Assembly: GCA_944380605.1 (NCBI GenBank) | Contig: CALWIA010000011.1 | Coordinates: forward strand, 1-56,320 | Origin: an uncultured Lachnospiraceae bacterium | GTDB taxonomy: Bacteria; Bacillota; Clostridia; Lachnospirales; Lachnospiraceae | Length of the DNA: 56,320 bases | Direction: 5' to 3' | Shown here: positions 55,372 to 56,320 of the stretch, piece after piece | How the letters are laid out: each line of letters begins with the position of its first letter | Numbering within the stretch: position 1 is the stretch's first letter | The notes under the pieces: model-generated | Database searches by the model: none | Seen by the model: only the letters and a program-made list of their open reading frames with translations | What the model was told of the DNA's origin: nothing | Program-made: the position numbers and the translations under genes

Positions 55372-55891
55372 TCACACACGCTTTTATAGCCGCCGCCGTT
55401 TCCGCAGCGGTCTGCTTTGTTGTATCGATCACATACGCCTCGTATTTTCCCAAACCGCAAAACGGTTCCCACATCGCCGCCACCAGTTCGGCGTTGGTCT
55501 TGGGGTCCAGCTTGGAGCGCTCCGCTGCCCGTTTCTCTGTCTCCTCTCTGGAGGCCCTTAATATGATGTAATGTACCTCATAGCCTTCCTTTGCCATCTG
55601 TATCCACGGCTTCAGAAACCACGGCCCCACAATCCCATCGATATACACGTCATACCCGCCTTCGGCAAATCGTTTCGCAGCCGCCAGAAACGCTTCAATC
55701 ACCACGCCGTTCTGCGTATCTGACTCCGGAAGGTGCGGCGGGATCGCCCCCTTTTTCAAATAGTGGTAGAAATCGTCTGTCCGGATACATATGGACTTTT
55801 CCATATCTGACGCCCAGGCTGCCGTTTCCGCCGCCGTACTTTTTCCCGTTCCAGGCGGTCCGGTTACAATCACAATTCTTCCCCGCATCAT
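55346..55891 (-). CDS. P-loop kinase of unknown substrate
   Basis: A 181-residue protein starting MMRGRIVIVTGPPGTGKSTA; the Walker A is GPPGTGKST (about 10-18), a probable catalytic Asp is in IRTDDFYHYL, and the lid region is ASREETEKRAAERS. This is the AAA_33/gluconate-kinase-like class of small-molecule or antibiotic-modifying kinases. AGAGAGG lies 5 bases before the ATG. Its 3' end overlaps the truncated DHFR-like frame by 26 bases. Confidence 0.85.
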   Translation of the reverse strand: MMRGRIVIVTGPPGTGKSTAAETAAWASDMEKSICIRTDDFYHYLKKGAIPPHLPESDTQNGVVIEAFLAAAKRFAEGGYDVYIDGIVGPWFLKPWIQMAKEGYEVHYIILRASREETEKRAAERSKLDPKTNAELVAAMWEPFCGLGKYEAYVIDTTKQTAAETAAAIKACVRSGENRIR

Positions 55892-55930
55892 CCCAACCTC
55901 TCTTTCAGATATCCCGCATGTTATATTCTC

Positions 55931-56013
55931 TGTATGGTCAGGCCGATTTTCCTCCTGATAAAGTCCTGCCCTTTCCGGATGTCTTCTTCATCCGGATGCC
56001 GGTTCCCGCAGCT
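55931..56013 (-). pseudogene. Internally deleted flavodoxin remnant
   Basis: 55931-56000 matches 54511-54580 (67 of 70 bases by my count), and the next 13 bases (56001-56013) match 54885-54897 of the intact gene with one change. The join falls exactly at TCCGGATGCC, which occurs twice in the intact gene (54571-54580 and 54875-54884). So this copy looks like a deletion of 304 bases between two 10-base direct repeats, which also shifts the frame. Only AAGTGIR of the N-terminal part and out-of-frame C-terminal codons survive. Confidence 0.8.
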
Positions 56014-56069
56014 GATCTTAGCATAACGCACTTACATCCGAAACTCAAACACAATTTACCAAATCGTAC

Positions 56070-56097
56070 TTGACTAATTTCTGCTTTATAGTATACT
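56070..56097 (+). promoter_or_regulatory. Promoter of the ATPase stub
   Basis: TTGACT (56070-56075), 16-base spacer, TATACT (56092-56097); AT-rich surroundings. About 40 bases before the stub's start codon. Confidence 0.5.
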
Positions 56098-56137
56098 ATA
56101 CTCAATAAATGTATCAGCAGAGAGGGGGACACCAGTC

Positions 56138-56218
56138 ATGTTTGTCGGCAGGGAACGTGAACTTGCAGTACTGAATCAGCTGTACGAATCTGAAAAATAC
56201 GAATTTGAATATCAGTAA
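56138..56218 (+). pseudogene. 26-codon stub of an archaeal-type AAA ATPase gene
   Basis: An ORF with RBS AGAGAGGGGG and ATG 56138 reads MFVGRERELAVLNQLYESEK before ending at TAA 56216. This is the N-terminus of the DUF234-type ATPases (family start MFxGREKELxxLxxLY), which normally reach a P-loop a few residues later. Here the sequence stops just before the P-loop, and I see no continuing frame downstream to 56320. It is most likely a decayed or cut gene. Confidence 0.7.
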
Positions 56219-56320
56219 ATTATGACCTCTCAACAGAGGTTACAGTGTTTTAATAAAATCCTCCAAAAGCCTTGAAAATAAAGGATTTATCGCAATGTGT
56301 CTGCCTTATCTCTTTATACG

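Noticed and set aside
55257..55472. 71-codon minus-strand frame across the kinase/DHFR junction
   Set aside because: Third frame between two better-supported frames; Lys/Arg-rich without motifs.
55938..56132. 64-codon minus-strand frame
   Set aside because: Arises from frameshifted flavodoxin remnant codons and intergenic sequence.

Overview
The window looks like chromosome from a spore-forming, gut-type Clostridia, most likely a Lachnospiraceae with fairly high GC. The basis is the Firmicutes block rpsT / gpr-spoIIP-lepA-hemW, a 4Fe-4S L-serine dehydratase in two subunits, the gap-pgk-tpi-gpmI glycolytic run, strong AGGAGG ribosome binding sites with several TTG/GTG starts, and carbohydrate ABC importers paired with AraC or YesM-type regulators. 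Family calls come from reading the proteins; no database was searched.

Layout. (1) 1-7400 is a transport and metal block on the minus strand: a paired ABC transporter (one half cut by the window edge), its TetR regulator with a clear operator, a metal P-type ATPase with a small membrane-anchored partner, and an AraC regulator. (2) 7400-15730 is a raffinose-type operon: binding protein, two permeases, intracellular GH36 alpha-galactosidase and an amylosucrase-like GH13 enzyme, with a divergent AraC activator. (3) 15697-35180 is mostly housekeeping: NUDIX hydrolase, a 3D-domain cell-wall protein, hemW, lepA, spoIIP, gpr, rpsT, holA, sdaAA/sdaAB, comEC, a GerMN lipoprotein, a sensor kinase without an adjacent response regulator, a DegV lipid-binding protein, an ABC exporter and two poorly known proteins. 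(4) 35205-41042 holds gpmI, tpiA, pgk and gap, then a PHP phosphatase. (5) 41047-54458 is a second sugar locus: a YesM/AraC-type two-component system divergent from a long run of binding protein, two permeases, two paralogous intracellular esterases, a MATE exporter, a second GH36 alpha-galactosidase and a DUF1576 membrane protein. (6) 54459-56320 is a visibly more AT-rich, rearranged tail with a flavodoxin, a 5'-truncated dihydrofolate-reductase-like gene, a P-loop kinase, an internally deleted flavodoxin copy and a 26-codon stub of an AAA ATPase.

How it fits together. Both sugar loci import oligosaccharides whole and cut them inside the cell, because neither GH36 enzyme, the GH13 enzyme nor the esterases has a signal peptide. 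The first locus reads as raffinose-family breakdown to galactose and sucrose, then sucrose cleavage. The second adds two esterases and two membrane proteins of unknown cargo, which suggests acylated or otherwise decorated alpha-galactosides; it is the best candidate here for an undescribed system. The metal block shares a TTAG-N6-CTAA box between two promoters, suggesting joint metal-dependent control. No tRNA, rRNA, CRISPR array, insertion sequence or prophage gene was seen, and no stretch over 300 bases lacks a gene.
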